Source: Microbacterium sp. H1-D42 (GTDB taxonomy: Bacteria > Actinomycetota > Actinomycetes > Actinomycetales > Microbacteriaceae). From it: a DNA stretch of 64,000 nt. Position numbers and translations under genes: made by a program. Location: NCBI RefSeq assembly GCF_022637555.1, contig NZ_CP093342.1, forward strand, positions 62,001 through 126,000, written 5' to 3'. The notes under the pieces were generated by a model that had not been told where the DNA came from, made no database searches, and saw only the letters and a program-made list of their open reading frames with translations. Positions 37,026 through 47,351 of this stretch are shown piece after piece; position 1 is the first letter of the stretch, and each line of letters opens with the position of its first letter.

Positions 37026-37967
37026 GTGCGTGAGACTTTGGTGAGCGTGGACAACTTCGCGCGAGCGGAGACGGACGCGATGATGTCAGGGCTGCTGAAG
37101 CTCACCGGCGGTGTCAATGCGATCTACCACGATCGAAACCTCGGACCGCTGGATCAACAGACCGTCATCCGCCAGAACCGTGACACGCTCTACTCGTTCG
37201 CGATCGTCGACGTGTCCGAGGGTGCGACGTTCACCGTCCCCGAGGTCGGCGATCGCTACGTGTCCGTGATGCTGATCAACCAGGACCACTACATCAACCG
37301 CGTTCTGCATGAGGCGGGCGTGTACGAACTCACCAGTGAGGAGCTCGGCTCGGACTACATCGTCCTCGCCGCGCGCGTGCTGTTCAACCCGAACGACGCT
37401 GCTGACCTCGCAGAGGTCAACAAGATCCAGGACGGGATGCTGCTCGACGCGCGCTCCGCCCGCGCCTTCACGCCGACGGTGTTCGACCCCGTCAGCCACA
37501 AGACCACCCGCGAAGCGCTGCTGACCTTGGCGAAGGGGCTTCCCGGGTACGCGAAGAGCTTCGGCAGCAAAGAGCAGGTCGACCCGATCCACCATCTGCT
37601 CAGCACGGCATCCGGGTGGGGCGGCCTTCCCGACGACGAGGCGCAGTACGTGTCCGTCTTCCCGGACGTCGCTCCGGGCCGCTACCAGATCACGTTCCGT
37701 GACGTGCCGGCCGACGCGTTCTACTCCGTCAGCGTGTACAACGGCGACGGATACTTCGAGCCGGGCCCGTCAGGCGCGACGAACGTCAACAACGTGTTCG
37801 GCGTGCACAACGACGACGGATCCCTGACCGTCCGTCTCGGCGACTTCGACGACGATCTGCCCAACACGATTCCCACCCCCGAGGGGTGGAATCTCCTGAT
37901 CCGCCTGTACCGGCCCCGCCTCGACGAGATGGACTCCTGGTCGGCCCCTGAGATCGAAGCCTGCTGA
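37026..37967 (+). CDS. DUF1254/DUF1214 domain protein
   Basis: 313 residues. DUF1254 signature in NAIYHDRNLGPLDQQTVIRQ then NRDTLYSFAIVDVSEGATFT, and a DUF1214-like C-terminus with APGRYQITFRDVPADAFYSV and PTPEGWNLLIRLYRP. No signal peptide. GTG start with AGAGGGGG about 6 bases upstream; the longer frame before it is noncoding. Family function is unknown. The gene follows uricase by about 100 bp without a visible purine operator and pairs with a second DUF1254 gene. Confidence 0.8.
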   Translation: MRETLVSVDNFARAETDAMMSGLLKLTGGVNAIYHDRNLGPLDQQTVIRQNRDTLYSFAIVDVSEGATFTVPEVGDRYVSVMLINQDHYINRVLHEAGVYELTSEELGSDYIVLAARVLFNPNDAADLAEVNKIQDGMLLDARSARAFTPTVFDPVSHKTTREALLTLAKGLPGYAKSFGSKEQVDPIHHLLSTASGWGGLPDDEAQYVSVFPDVAPGRYQITFRDVPADAFYSVSVYNGDGYFEPGPSGATNVNNVFGVHNDDGSLTVRLGDFDDDLPNTIPTPEGWNLLIRLYRPRLDEMDSWSAPEIEAC

Positions 37968-37974
37968 GAGAACC

Positions 37975-39315
37975 ATGACTGACGCCGACCTTTCCGCTTT
38001 GTCCACCGAGGCCTATCTGTACGGCTTCCCCCTGGTCTTCAACCTCGACCAGGTTCAGCGCTACGTGAACGAAGGGATCGGTGCGAACGCAGCCGCACCG
38101 TTCAACTCCTTCAGCCACGCCCGCACCATGGCGGGCCCGGCAGACACCTTCGTCTCGATCAACAACGACACCGTGTACTCGATGGCGCAGCTCGACCTCA
38201 GCGTCGGCCCCCTGCTGCTGCACGTTCCCGACACCGCCGGTCGCTACTACGTCCTGCAGTTCGTCGACGCCTGGACTGACAACTTCGCCTACGTCGGCCA
38301 CCGTGCCACGGGAACGGGCGCCGGCGACTTCCTGCTCGTCCCGCCCGGATGGTCGGGTGAGGCTCCGGCCGGGGCGACCGTGATCGAATTCCCCACCCGG
38401 GTCGCCTCGATCGTCGGACGATGGGCATGCGCCGGAGCGGACGACCTTCCCGCCGTGGCCGCACTGCAGGACGCCACCACCCTGACCCCCCTCGACCCGG
38501 ACGCCGTGCCGGTCGGGATCCCCGAGCCGGCAGCATCCGATTCCGAAGTGCTGGTGTTCTTCGACAAGCTGCGACTGTGGAGCCAGGCGTTCCCCGGCGC
38601 GGAGCGCGACCAGCCGCTGCAGGACAGCCTCACCCCGCTCGGCATCAACAGCGCCACGCAGTTCGTCACGGATGCCGACCCCGCGGTCGTCGAGGCGCTC
38701 ACGGTCGGCTATGAGCGTGGCGCGGAAGTGCTGAAGAAGGTGCTCACCTCCGGTGGGAGCAGCGGCGTCGTCAACGGGTGGAAGCTGACGTTCCACGTCT
38801 TCGACTACAACCTGGACTTCTTCCAGGTCGGCGCCCTCGACGACCCGGCGTTCAAGAACACCGACCCGAAGATGCGGATCGTCGAGCGGGCCGCCTCCGC
38901 GGCCGGCGGGCTCTGGGGCAACCACGCCTACGAGGCGGCGTACATCATGACGTACGTGGACGACCGCGACGAACAGCTCACGGGAGAGCGCACGTACACC
39001 CTGCACTTGAACCCGACGCCGCCGGTCGACGCGTTCTGGTCGCTGACCATGTACAACCTGCCGCACTTCTACATGGTCGACAACCCCATCGATCGGTACT
39101 CGATCGGCGACCGGACCCCGGGCCTCATCTACGAGGACGACGGTTCGCTCGTGATCACGATCAGCAGCACCGAGCCCACCGAGAAGACCGCACGGGCGAA
39201 CTGGCTTCCCGCTCCGGAAGGCGGGTTCCGCCCGATCCTGCGCATGTACGAGCCGCGTCCGGCGGTGCTCGACGGCTCGTTCACCGTGCCGGCGATCACG
39301 CGCAGCGAGGCGTGA
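37975..39315 (+). CDS. DUF1254 plus DUF1214 protein
   Basis: 446 residues. A full-length member: YLYGFPLVFNLDQVQRYV, ISINNDTVYSMAQLDLSVGP in DUF1254 form, then DUF1214 with LHLNPTPPVDAFWSLTMYNL, PHFYMVDNPIDRYSIGDRTP and ARANWLPAPEGGFRPILRMY. No signal peptide or membrane helix is evident, though many relatives are exported. Starts 8 bp after the upstream family member, so the two are cotranscribed and may form a heteromer or act in sequence. Function not known. Confidence 0.85.
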   Translation: MTDADLSALSTEAYLYGFPLVFNLDQVQRYVNEGIGANAAAPFNSFSHARTMAGPADTFVSINNDTVYSMAQLDLSVGPLLLHVPDTAGRYYVLQFVDAWTDNFAYVGHRATGTGAGDFLLVPPGWSGEAPAGATVIEFPTRVASIVGRWACAGADDLPAVAALQDATTLTPLDPDAVPVGIPEPAASDSEVLVFFDKLRLWSQAFPGAERDQPLQDSLTPLGINSATQFVTDADPAVVEALTVGYERGAEVLKKVLTSGGSSGVVNGWKLTFHVFDYNLDFFQVGALDDPAFKNTDPKMRIVERAASAAGGLWGNHAYEAAYIMTYVDDRDEQLTGERTYTLHLNPTPPVDAFWSLTMYNLPHFYMVDNPIDRYSIGDRTPGLIYEDDGSLVITISSTEPTEKTARANWLPAPEGGFRPILRMYEPRPAVLDGSFTVPAITRSEA

Positions 39316-39351
39316 CCGCGGCGCCGCGCATCGTCGTCCCGTGACGGGTGG

Positions 39352-40008
39352 TCAGGACTCGCCCGGCACCAGCGGCAGCTGAGGCCCGTGATTCCAGGCC
39401 AGAATCGCGGGCTCTTCGCGCGCGAAGCCGAGCACCGAGACCGAACCCGCATCGAACAGGATCGATGCGGCGAACCTCGGCGCCTGACGCAGGAACACCG
39501 CGGTGAGGATGCGCAGGCAGTGCCCGTGCGCGACGAGCGCGACGTCGCCGTGCTCCATCGCGGGCAGCACCCGGGTGAGCACCCGCGAGGCGCGCGCCGC
39601 GACCTCTTCGACCGTCTCACCCGGCGTTTCGCCGCGGATCACACCGTGCGTGAAGGTCGTCCAGTTGTAGCCGAGCTCGGCGCGGATCTCCTTCGTCGTG
39701 CGCCCCTCGTACCCGCCGTAGTCCCACTCGACCAGCAGCGGCTCGATGTCGGCATCCAGCCCGGCGAGCTCGGCCGTTCGCCGGGCCCGCTGCAGCGGTG
39801 AGCTGAGCACCAGCCCGAACTCGTATCCCTGCACGAGCTCGCCGGCCGCTCGAGCCAGCGTCTCGCCGTGCGCGGTGAGCGGGATGTCGGTGAGGCCGGT
39901 GTGTCGCCCGGTGCGCGACCACTCCGTCTCGCCGTGTCGCAGCAGCACGAGCTTGCCCTGCGGGTTGTCGGGTGCGGGGCGATCGGGCAGCGGGTCGGTG
40001 GTGTCCAC
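39352..40008 (-). CDS. Histidine phosphatase family protein
   Basis: 218 residues. The catalytic motif LVLLRHGETEWSRTGRHTGL with the RHGE phospho-His, the conserved SPLQRARRTAEL, LVEWDYGGYEGRTT, and the second His in VALVAHGHCLRIL. The branch includes phosphoglycerate mutase-like phosphatases; the substrate is unknown. GTG start. Convergent with the DUF1254 genes. Confidence 0.9.
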   Translation of the reverse strand: MDTTDPLPDRPAPDNPQGKLVLLRHGETEWSRTGRHTGLTDIPLTAHGETLARAAGELVQGYEFGLVLSSPLQRARRTAELAGLDADIEPLLVEWDYGGYEGRTTKEIRAELGYNWTTFTHGVIRGETPGETVEEVAARASRVLTRVLPAMEHGDVALVAHGHCLRILTAVFLRQAPRFAASILFDAGSVSVLGFAREEPAILAWNHGPQLPLVPGES

Positions 40009-40066
40009 CTGGCCACGGTACCGCTCGTGGCATCCGATGCAGGCAACGGCCCGCTAGCGTTGGCCT

Positions 40067-40837
40067 GTGCACCAGGAGAGAGCGCTGACCGGCGGAAACG
40101 CCAGCGGATCCGTCGTGAAGGTCGGCAGCACGGTGCGCAAGGCCTGGACCCGGGCCACCCCGAGCGTGCACGCATACATGGCCTCGGTGCGGGAAGCCGG
40201 GGTCGACCTGCCCGAGCCGATGGGACAGGACGAGCGCGGGCGTCAGGTCATCGAGTTCGTCCCCGGTCGGTTGGCGATTGGATCACCGCCACTGACACGC
40301 GCAGAACTGCACCGCGTGGGCTCGATGGTGCGGGCGATCCATGACGCGAGCGCGGACTTCGTCCCGGCTGCCGACGCGAGGTGGGACACAGCGATACCGG
40401 CGCCGGGGGCGGAGTTGGTGTGCCACAACGATCTCGCTCCCTGGAACCTGATCATCGGGGAGCGTTGGGTCTTCATCGACTGGGATGCCGCTGCCCCCAG
40501 TACTCGCCTCTGGGATCTGGCCTATGCGGCGCAGGCCTTCACTCTTTCGAACGTCGACAATCCACCTGAGCGCGCTGCCCGCGACCTCGGTGCGTTCGTC
40601 GACGGCTACGACGCCGGAGCTTCGCTTCGAGCCGCACTCCCCGCAGCGATCGAGCAGCGCGCCGAGGCGATGCTCGAGCTGCTTCGTTCAGCGGATGCCG
40701 AAGGGCGCGAGCCTTGGGCCACGATGTTCACTGACGGTCACGGCGCTCACTGGACCTCGGCGGTCGACTACGTCAGGGCGCACCAGGGTCTCTGGCGCGC
40801 TGCACTGGTGGATGGTTCTGCACATTCGCAGAAATGA
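40067..40837 (+). CDS. Aminoglycoside phosphotransferase-fold kinase
   Basis: 256 residues. The kinase catalytic loop ELVCHNDLAPWNLIIGERWV contains the HNDxxxxN triad and is followed by FIDWDAAAPSTRLWDLAYAA with the metal-binding Asp. The N-terminus GNASGSVVKVGSTVRKAW stands for the nucleotide loop. Members phosphorylate small molecules such as antibiotics, choline or sugars; the substrate cannot be read from sequence. GTG start, divergent from the phosphatase gene. Confidence 0.85.
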   Translation: MHQERALTGGNASGSVVKVGSTVRKAWTRATPSVHAYMASVREAGVDLPEPMGQDERGRQVIEFVPGRLAIGSPPLTRAELHRVGSMVRAIHDASADFVPAADARWDTAIPAPGAELVCHNDLAPWNLIIGERWVFIDWDAAAPSTRLWDLAYAAQAFTLSNVDNPPERAARDLGAFVDGYDAGASLRAALPAAIEQRAEAMLELLRSADAEGREPWATMFTDGHGAHWTSAVDYVRAHQGLWRAALVDGSAHSQK

Positions 40838-40903
40838 AGGACGTATCCACAGCCGCTGGGATCTGCGCTTCGGTGACCGTCCTGCGTTCGTCAGGATGGG
40901 CGG

Positions 40904-41605
40904 ATGCTCACGCCATCGACGCCAGCGGACACCGCTGAACTGCTTCCCGTTCATCTTCCTCATGTGACCCCAGGGGACCGGGACGCGGTGTGGAACCACT
41001 TCGCTTCGATGAGCGAGAACCTTCCGGAGTTCACGGTGTTGCTCTCTTCCAAGGAGGCGAGGCGCGCGATGGAAGAACTGGAAGTCGGCTCGGGGCCGCT
41101 CACTCAGGATGAGCTGTTCCGTCTCATTGTGCCCGTCATCGAATCGCTGTTCGACGACGGGGTCAAATCGATCTCACCGGCATTCCATGCGCAGCTCATC
41201 ATGATGTGTCAGTTCCCGAATATCCCGGAGATCATGGTTGTGCAGATCGCATTCGGCCGAGAGGTGGGTGAGGAGACGATAGGCAGGGGCTCCGCGCAGG
41301 CGCGTCATGCTCGACTGTTCAATGGAGAGTCGCAACGGCCACCTGACGAACAGCGGATACGCACGGCGATCCCGGTTCTGCGCAGAAGCGCCGCACTTGC
41401 GGCCGAGCCGCTACGGCCTTCGCTTCTCTGCGCGGTCGCCTGGATGCTGTGGGCGCTCGGCAACCGACCGGTCGCCATGGCCTATCTGGCGGAGGCGTCG
41501 CGCATCGAGTCGAGCCACGAGTTGACGTTGGATCTGCAGACGCACTTCTCGTTGGCGATGCCCGCGTGGGTGGAAACGCGAGGAAAGCCATCCGGATGCC
41601 GTTGA
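40904..41605 (+). CDS. DUF4192-like protein
   Basis: 233 residues. The C-terminal part, RPSLLCAVAWMLWALGNRPV then AMAYLAEASRIESSHELTLD, resembles DUF4192, a common actinobacterial protein of unknown role; the N-terminal part (ENLPEFTVLLSSKEARRAME, PVIESLFDDGVKSISPAFHA) is less familiar. No signal peptide or membrane segment. Confidence 0.6.
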   Translation: MLTPSTPADTAELLPVHLPHVTPGDRDAVWNHFASMSENLPEFTVLLSSKEARRAMEELEVGSGPLTQDELFRLIVPVIESLFDDGVKSISPAFHAQLIMMCQFPNIPEIMVVQIAFGREVGEETIGRGSAQARHARLFNGESQRPPDEQRIRTAIPVLRRSAALAAEPLRPSLLCAVAWMLWALGNRPVAMAYLAEASRIESSHELTLDLQTHFSLAMPAWVETRGKPSGCR

Positions 41606-41650
41606 TTCACCACGGCCACGACCGCAGCGCCTCGCGCTACGCCGCCAGGC

Positions 41651-41878
41651 CTAGGCCCGAACGCGGACCGTGCGCCCCTCGAAGGTCACCAGGTCACCGG
41701 CGCGCAGCTGGCGACCACGGCGGCGTTCCGTCTCGCCATTGACGCTCACGTAGCCATCGATGATGGCCTCCTTGGCGTTGCCTCCGGAGTCGAGGAGCCC
41801 GGCGAACTTGAGGAACTGTCCGAGGCGGATGACGTCGCCTTCGACGGCGATGTCATCGATGGGGTCAGGGTTCGTCAC
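41651..41878 (-). CDS. S4-domain RNA-binding protein (YbcJ type)
   Basis: 75 residues made almost wholly of an S4 fold: IRLGQFLKFAGLLDSGGNAK, EAIIDGYVSVNGETERRRGR, QLRAGDLVTFEG. Binds structured RNA; the precise target is unknown in this group. Confidence 0.9.
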   Translation of the reverse strand: MTNPDPIDDIAVEGDVIRLGQFLKFAGLLDSGGNAKEAIIDGYVSVNGETERRRGRQLRAGDLVTFEGRTVRVRA

Positions 41879-41914
41879 CCCTGAAGGCTAACCCGGTTGT
41901 GCGGGTGGCCGCAT

Positions 41915-42967
<1,053 letters not shown>

Positions 42968-43340
42968 TCAGCGGGTCGCCTTGATCGGCCAGACGGCGAA
43001 GGCGCCGACGACCGACAGCACGATGCCGACCGGGAACAGTCCGGCGAACCCGAACGTCAACACGATGAGGCCGGCGACACCGGGGGCGAGCGTCTGCGGC
43101 AGGGTGGCGGCGATGTTCACCACGCCGAGGTCCTTCGCGAACGATTTCGCCGACGGCAGCGAACGGCTTGCGGCGCCCGAGCTTGTCCGATAGCGGACCC
43201 GCGACGATGGTCGCGATGAGGACGCCGACGAGGCTGATGAGACCAAGCAGCGGGACGACCGTCTCCGGCGCCTCGATGTCGATGTAATCGGTGAGGATGT
43301 ACAGCTGGTATCCGGTGACCGCCGCGCTGCGCCTCACCGC
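42968..43340 (-). pseudogene. Degraded MFS transporter fragment
   Basis: Two pieces of one transporter in different frames. Reading leftward, one frame gives TGYQLYILTDYIDIEAPETV then LVGVLIATIVAGPLSDKLGR followed by RKPFAAV; the next phase gives SAKSFAKDLGVVNIAATLPQ, TLAPGVAGLIVLTFGFAGLF and a normal C-terminus. The conserved RKPF loop joins straight to a late segment, so a large internal part is deleted and the frame is shifted. No intact start. Confidence 0.75.
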
Positions 43341-43401
43341 GACGATGGATGGACTGCAGACGCAATGGCTGGCCGGGGCCGCCTGAGTCGTCGCGGCGGC
43401 G

Positions 43402-44319
43402 CTACAGCACCCGCACTGCAGCCTGCAACCGGGAGCGCACGTCGAACGCCTCGTTGCCGCCGAGCACGCGCGCGCCCGGTACGCCGGTACGCAGCACGGT
43501 GCGCAGGGCGCAGCGGCGCACGACGACGAACGGCACCCCTCGGATGCTGCCGAGCGAGGTCGCAGCCTGGGCGAGGTCCTCGTCGGGCAGGATGAGGATC
43601 GCCCCGCCGAAACGCACTCTGGCGGCCCTGGCGACCGACCTCATCCGGGTGAGCAGATCGGCGATCGGAGTGCTGCCGCCGACGCCCTCGCCGATCGCCT
43701 CGCCCTGACGGAACCGCACCGCATCGCCGAAGTCCTCGGACATCAGCGCGTACAGCCCCGATGGGCTGAGCACCACATGGTCGAGCTTCTCACCGGCATC
43801 CGATCCCGTCGCGACGTCATGCCAGATCGTGAATCCGATGCCGAGGTCGCCCACCGCGGCCGCCGTCGCCTCTTCGGCGAGGGCGTCGGCCAGCATCCGC
43901 CGCACCGCCCACGGCGCCGACCGCACCACCGCCGGGTCGTACGCCTGGGCATCCGACACGTCATGACCGAGATGCGCGCGCAGCAGGTCGCGGTAGCGGC
44001 GTCGCCGCCACGCGCCGGCCTGGCCGTAGGAGCGGGCGCGGGGACGCGTACCGGTGGTGGGCGCCGTGGCATCCGGAGCCCACCGCGCGGCGGACCCGGC
44101 GCGTCCGCGGTCGTAGTCGGCACGCGCGCCGACCGTGCCGATGAGCTCCCACGCCCGCTGCACCCGGATGAACAGCGCGGCGTCGCCGCCGGTGTCGGGA
44201 TGCGTCTGCCGCAGTCGAAGTCGATACGCGCGGCGCAGATCGTCGTCGGATGCCGTCGCCGCCACACCGAGAAGCTCGTATGCGGATGCCGAGATCGGGC
44301 CGTCGAAGGTCACGATCAC
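43402..44319 (-). CDS. J-domain protein with NERD-like C-terminal region
   Basis: 305 residues. Residues 12-70 are a J domain (AYELLGVAATASDDDLRRAY, RLRLRQTHPDTGGDAALFIR) with the HPD motif that stimulates Hsp70. A basic linker follows, then GIGFTIWHDVATGSDAGEKL and DHVVLSPSGLYALMSEDFGD, which resembles the nuclease-related NERD domain, though the usual catalytic lysine pattern is not obvious. GTG start. No dnaK is nearby, so it is probably a specialised co-chaperone. Confidence 0.75.
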   Translation of the reverse strand: MIVTFDGPISASAYELLGVAATASDDDLRRAYRLRLRQTHPDTGGDAALFIRVQRAWELIGTVGARADYDRGRAGSAARWAPDATAPTTGTRPRARSYGQAGAWRRRRYRDLLRAHLGHDVSDAQAYDPAVVRSAPWAVRRMLADALAEEATAAAVGDLGIGFTIWHDVATGSDAGEKLDHVVLSPSGLYALMSEDFGDAVRFRQGEAIGEGVGGSTPIADLLTRMRSVARAARVRFGGAILILPDEDLAQAATSLGSIRGVPFVVVRRCALRTVLRTGVPGARVLGGNEAFDVRSRLQAAVRVL

Positions 44320-44349
44320 ACGCTAGACGGTCCCGCTTAGAGTGGAACA

Positions 44350-44529
44350 GTGAACAAGGGCACCATCTGGACCATCGTCGGCGTCGTCGCGGCGGTCATC
44401 ATCGCGTGGTGGCTGGTGAGCCTGCTGTTCTCGGTGCTCTGGCTCATCGTGAAACTGGCGCTCGTCGCAGCCGTCGCGCTCGCCGTGTACGTCGCCCTGC
44501 ACGCGTTCTTCCGCGGCCAGAGCGACTGA
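44350..44529 (+). CDS. Small two-helix membrane protein
   Basis: 59 residues from GTG: MNKGTIWTIVGVVAAVIIAW, then WLVSLLFSVLWLIVKLALVA, AVALAVYVALHAFFRGQSD. Two close membrane helices and a short polar tail. GTGGAA lies just upstream. Divergent from the J-domain gene by 30 bp. Function unknown; the clean hydrophobic pattern and codon use support it being real. Confidence 0.65.
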   Translation: MNKGTIWTIVGVVAAVIIAWWLVSLLFSVLWLIVKLALVAAVALAVYVALHAFFRGQSD

Positions 44530-44564
44530 CCCGTCTGCGTTCCCCCGCCTGCCGCGCATCCGCT

Positions 44565-44629
44565 GAGAAACCATCTGCGGCATGAGAAACCGGCCCTGGC
44601 GGGGTTTGTCATGCAGCAAGTGGTTTCTC
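44565..44629. terminator. Long imperfect hairpin between convergent genes
   Basis: Outer arms GAGAAACCA (44565-44573) and TGGTTTCTC (44621-44629) are perfect; inner blocks GCATGA/TCATGC and GAAACC/GGGTTT pair after small bulges. It lies between the small membrane protein and the hydrolase gene and probably ends both transcripts. Confidence 0.65.
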
Positions 44630-44669
44630 GCGGGATGGGCGGGGTGGGCGGCGCGAGCGGACGCGCGGG

Positions 44670-45440
44670 TCACCTGCGGAGGAACTCCAGCGCGGCCATG
44701 CGGAACTGCTTCGAACCGGGGGCGTTGAAGTGGTGCCGGCCGGGGATCTCGAAGAACGTGCTCTGCGGGGCGGCGGATGCCAGGTGCCGTGACCCCTCGA
44801 GCACGGCATCGTCCGCGCCGGTGGCGAACAGCACGGGCTGCTGCGGTGCATGCGCCGGGTCCGGGTCGATGGAGCGGGAGTCGCGCAGCCCCAGGGCCAG
44901 GGCGAGCAGCGCCTCGAGGTCGTTGCCGGGTACGCGCTCGGTCAGATCCAGGTAACTGCGGGTGCGGTCATCCGTCACCGGTGTCGCATCCGCGATGTAG
45001 CGTCGCACCTGCTCGACGTCGAGGTGCTCGAGCGGGATGCCGTCCGGCACGCCGCCGAGCACGGCCCGCGGGATCCGATCGCCCAGGTCCTGCACGACCT
45101 CCCACCCGACGCGGGCGCCCAGCGAATAGCCGACGTAGAACGCCTCGTCGACGAGAAAGGTGTCGAGCACGGACTCGACGTCGGATGCCATGTTCCGCAC
45201 CGTGCAACCGCCCACGCCGTGTGGCTTCTCACTGGCGCCGTGGCCACGCAGATCGATGCCGAGCACGCGATAGCCCTCGCGCTCCAGCATCCGAGCCCAC
45301 CCCGTGAGCACCCAGGTGTCGCGTGTGCTCGACGCGAAACCGTGCACGAGCACGACCATGGGTGCGTCGAGGTCGCCCCAGGAGTACGCCGCCAGTGAGA
45401 CTCCGTCATCACCCACCTCGACGCGCTGTGGGTCCGGCAT
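44670..45440 (-). CDS. Alpha/beta hydrolase
   Basis: 256 residues. VVLVHGFASSTRDTWVL holds the oxyanion loop, GIDLRGHGASEKPHG is typical, the nucleophile elbow is VGYSLGARV, and the C-terminal PGRHHFNAPG carries the catalytic His. Related to haloperoxidase/esterase types; substrate unknown. ATG at 45440 is used; GTG at 45470 is an alternative but its purine block touches the codon. The open frame continues far upstream in noncoding sequence. Confidence 0.85.
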   Translation of the reverse strand: MPDPQRVEVGDDGVSLAAYSWGDLDAPMVVLVHGFASSTRDTWVLTGWARMLEREGYRVLGIDLRGHGASEKPHGVGGCTVRNMASDVESVLDTFLVDEAFYVGYSLGARVGWEVVQDLGDRIPRAVLGGVPDGIPLEHLDVEQVRRYIADATPVTDDRTRSYLDLTERVPGNDLEALLALALGLRDSRSIDPDPAHAPQQPVLFATGADDAVLEGSRHLASAAPQSTFFEIPGRHHFNAPGSKQFRMAALEFLRR

Positions 45441-45678
45441 GCGGGTCAGGTCTGCGAGAGGAATAGCCACCCTTCCATCATGCTCCCGCGGCGCGACGAC
45501 CGGGCCGTGGAAATGCGCCCGCTCGAAACCCCTGAAAACGCTGGAAGAATCCGCTTTCCGCAGCAATCTTCCGAATCGATTCGATACACTTGACCTCGGA
45601 TGGCGCCGTGACCTCTCACGGTGCCATTTCGTGTTCTCGCCGCCCCCGGCATCCGCTCGCCCCCTCACGAGATCTCTC

Positions 45679-47193
45679 ATGGCAACCACCCTCATCACCG
45701 GGCGCCCGTGGCGCGTCATCCTCGCCTTCTCCGTGCCCCTGCTCATCGGCAACGTCGTGCAGCAGCTCTACCAGTTCGTCGACACCGTGGTGGTCGGCCG
45801 GCAGCTCGGCGTGAACTCGCTCGCCGCCGTCGGCGCGACCGGCAGCCTCATCTTTCTCGTGATCGGCTTCGCGTGGGGTCTGGCCAGCGGCTTCGCGATC
45901 CCGACCGCACAGGCGTTCGGCGCGGGAGATGCCAGAGGAGTGCGCCGCTCGGTCGCCACCGGCACCCTGCTCACCGCCGCGACCAGCCTGATCCTCACCG
46001 TGCTCGGGCCGATCATCGCAGAGCCGTTCCTCGTGCTGCTGCAGACCCCACCCGAGCTGCTCGCCGAGGCGACCGTGTTCACGCAGGTCACCTTCATCGG
46101 CGGCAGCACGATCATGTTCTTCAACTACCTCGCTGCGATCATCCGCTCGATCGGCGACTCGACGACGCCGCTGATCTTTCTCACGATCTCGTGCGCGCTG
46201 AATGTGGGCCTCGTCATCCTCATGGTCGGACCGCTGGGCTGGGGCGTCGCAGGCGCGGCGTGGGCGACCGTCGTTGCCCAGGCCATTTCGGTGCTCCTCT
46301 GCCTGCTGTACATGTGGCGCAAGCTGCCCGTGCTGCACGTGCACCGTGAGGACTGGAAGGTCAGTCGCGAAGACATCAGCGAGCACCTTCGCCTCGGTCT
46401 GCCGATGGGCTTCCAGGCCTCGATCATCGCGATCGGCGCGCTGATCGTGCAGGTCGCGCTGAACATGCTCGGCGCCGAGGCCGTCGCCGCCTACACCGCC
46501 GCCGCGCGGGTCGACAGTCTGGCGAGCGCATTCCTGGCCTCACTGGGTCTCGCCGCGTCGATGTACGCCGCGCAGAACCTCGGTGCCCGTCGCCCCGATC
46601 GCATCCGTCGCGGCACCATTCAGGCGATCTGGATGGCCATCATCGCCTCTGTGGTGCTCGGCGTGATCATGATCGCCTTCGGCGAGCCCGTCGTGCGACT
46701 GTTCGTGGGCGATGGAGCCGACGACGTCGTCGACATGGCGCACCGCATGCTCATCATCAACGGGGTCAGCTACTCGCTGCTGGGCGTGCTGTTCGTGCTG
46801 CGCGGTGTGCTGCAGGGGATCGGCCGGGTGCTCGTGCCGACCGTGACGGGCGTGATCGAACTGGTCATGCGCGTGGTCGCGGCCGTCGCGCTCGGCGCGT
46901 GGCTCGGTTTCGACGGTGTCGCGATGAGCAACCCGCTGGCCTGGCTGGGCGCCATCGTGTTGCTGGTCCCGGCGTATGTCAGCGCGCATCGTGAGTTCGC
47001 GAAGATGCGCGTCGACCCGGTCGAGCCGACGCTGACCACGCCGATCCAGACGATCACCATGCCCATCCCCGTGATCGGCCCGAGCGAGGGTTCGCGGATG
47101 GTGGATGCCGTGTTCACCGCCCCTGTGCCGATCGTGAGTCCTCGGCTCACGAAGCTGCGCGTTCCCCGGCCTGGACGCCGTCGCAAGGACTGA
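45679..47193 (+). CDS. MATE family efflux transporter
   Basis: 504 residues with 12 predicted membrane helices: FSVPLLIGNVVQQLYQFVDT then VVVGRQLGVNSLAAVG is the MATE signature, mirrored in the second half by LGLPMGFQASIIAIGALIVQ. NorM/DinF-like exporters use Na or H gradients to remove cationic drugs. An unusual C-terminal tail of about 60 residues is Pro/Ile/Thr-rich and ends with basic PRPGRRRKD. ATG at 45679 after CACGAGATC. Confidence 0.92.
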   Translation: MATTLITGRPWRVILAFSVPLLIGNVVQQLYQFVDTVVVGRQLGVNSLAAVGATGSLIFLVIGFAWGLASGFAIPTAQAFGAGDARGVRRSVATGTLLTAATSLILTVLGPIIAEPFLVLLQTPPELLAEATVFTQVTFIGGSTIMFFNYLAAIIRSIGDSTTPLIFLTISCALNVGLVILMVGPLGWGVAGAAWATVVAQAISVLLCLLYMWRKLPVLHVHREDWKVSREDISEHLRLGLPMGFQASIIAIGALIVQVALNMLGAEAVAAYTAAARVDSLASAFLASLGLAASMYAAQNLGARRPDRIRRGTIQAIWMAIIASVVLGVIMIAFGEPVVRLFVGDGADDVVDMAHRMLIINGVSYSLLGVLFVLRGVLQGIGRVLVPTVTGVIELVMRVVAAVALGAWLGFDGVAMSNPLAWLGAIVLLVPAYVSAHREFAKMRVDPVEPTLTTPIQTITMPIPVIGPSEGSRMVDAVFTAPVPIVSPRLTKLRVPRPGRRRKD

Positions 47194-47351
47194 GACAGCC
47201 GCTGTTCACCGGCGTGTCTGCTGCTGGTTGGTTGTCATCCTCTGGGATGATGCCGAATCGTTCTTTTGGAGGGTGTGCTTGCGGCATCTATGCGCGTAAC
47301 CTTGTGTCAGAGGCACGCCGGGGGGCGTGTTCTGAAGACCGGGGGGTCGCG

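Noticed and set aside
44670..45752. Longer 360-residue version of the hydrolase
   Set aside because: Upstream of codon 45440-45470 the sequence is Arg/Ser-rich with no family similarity and overlaps the MATE gene and its promoter region.
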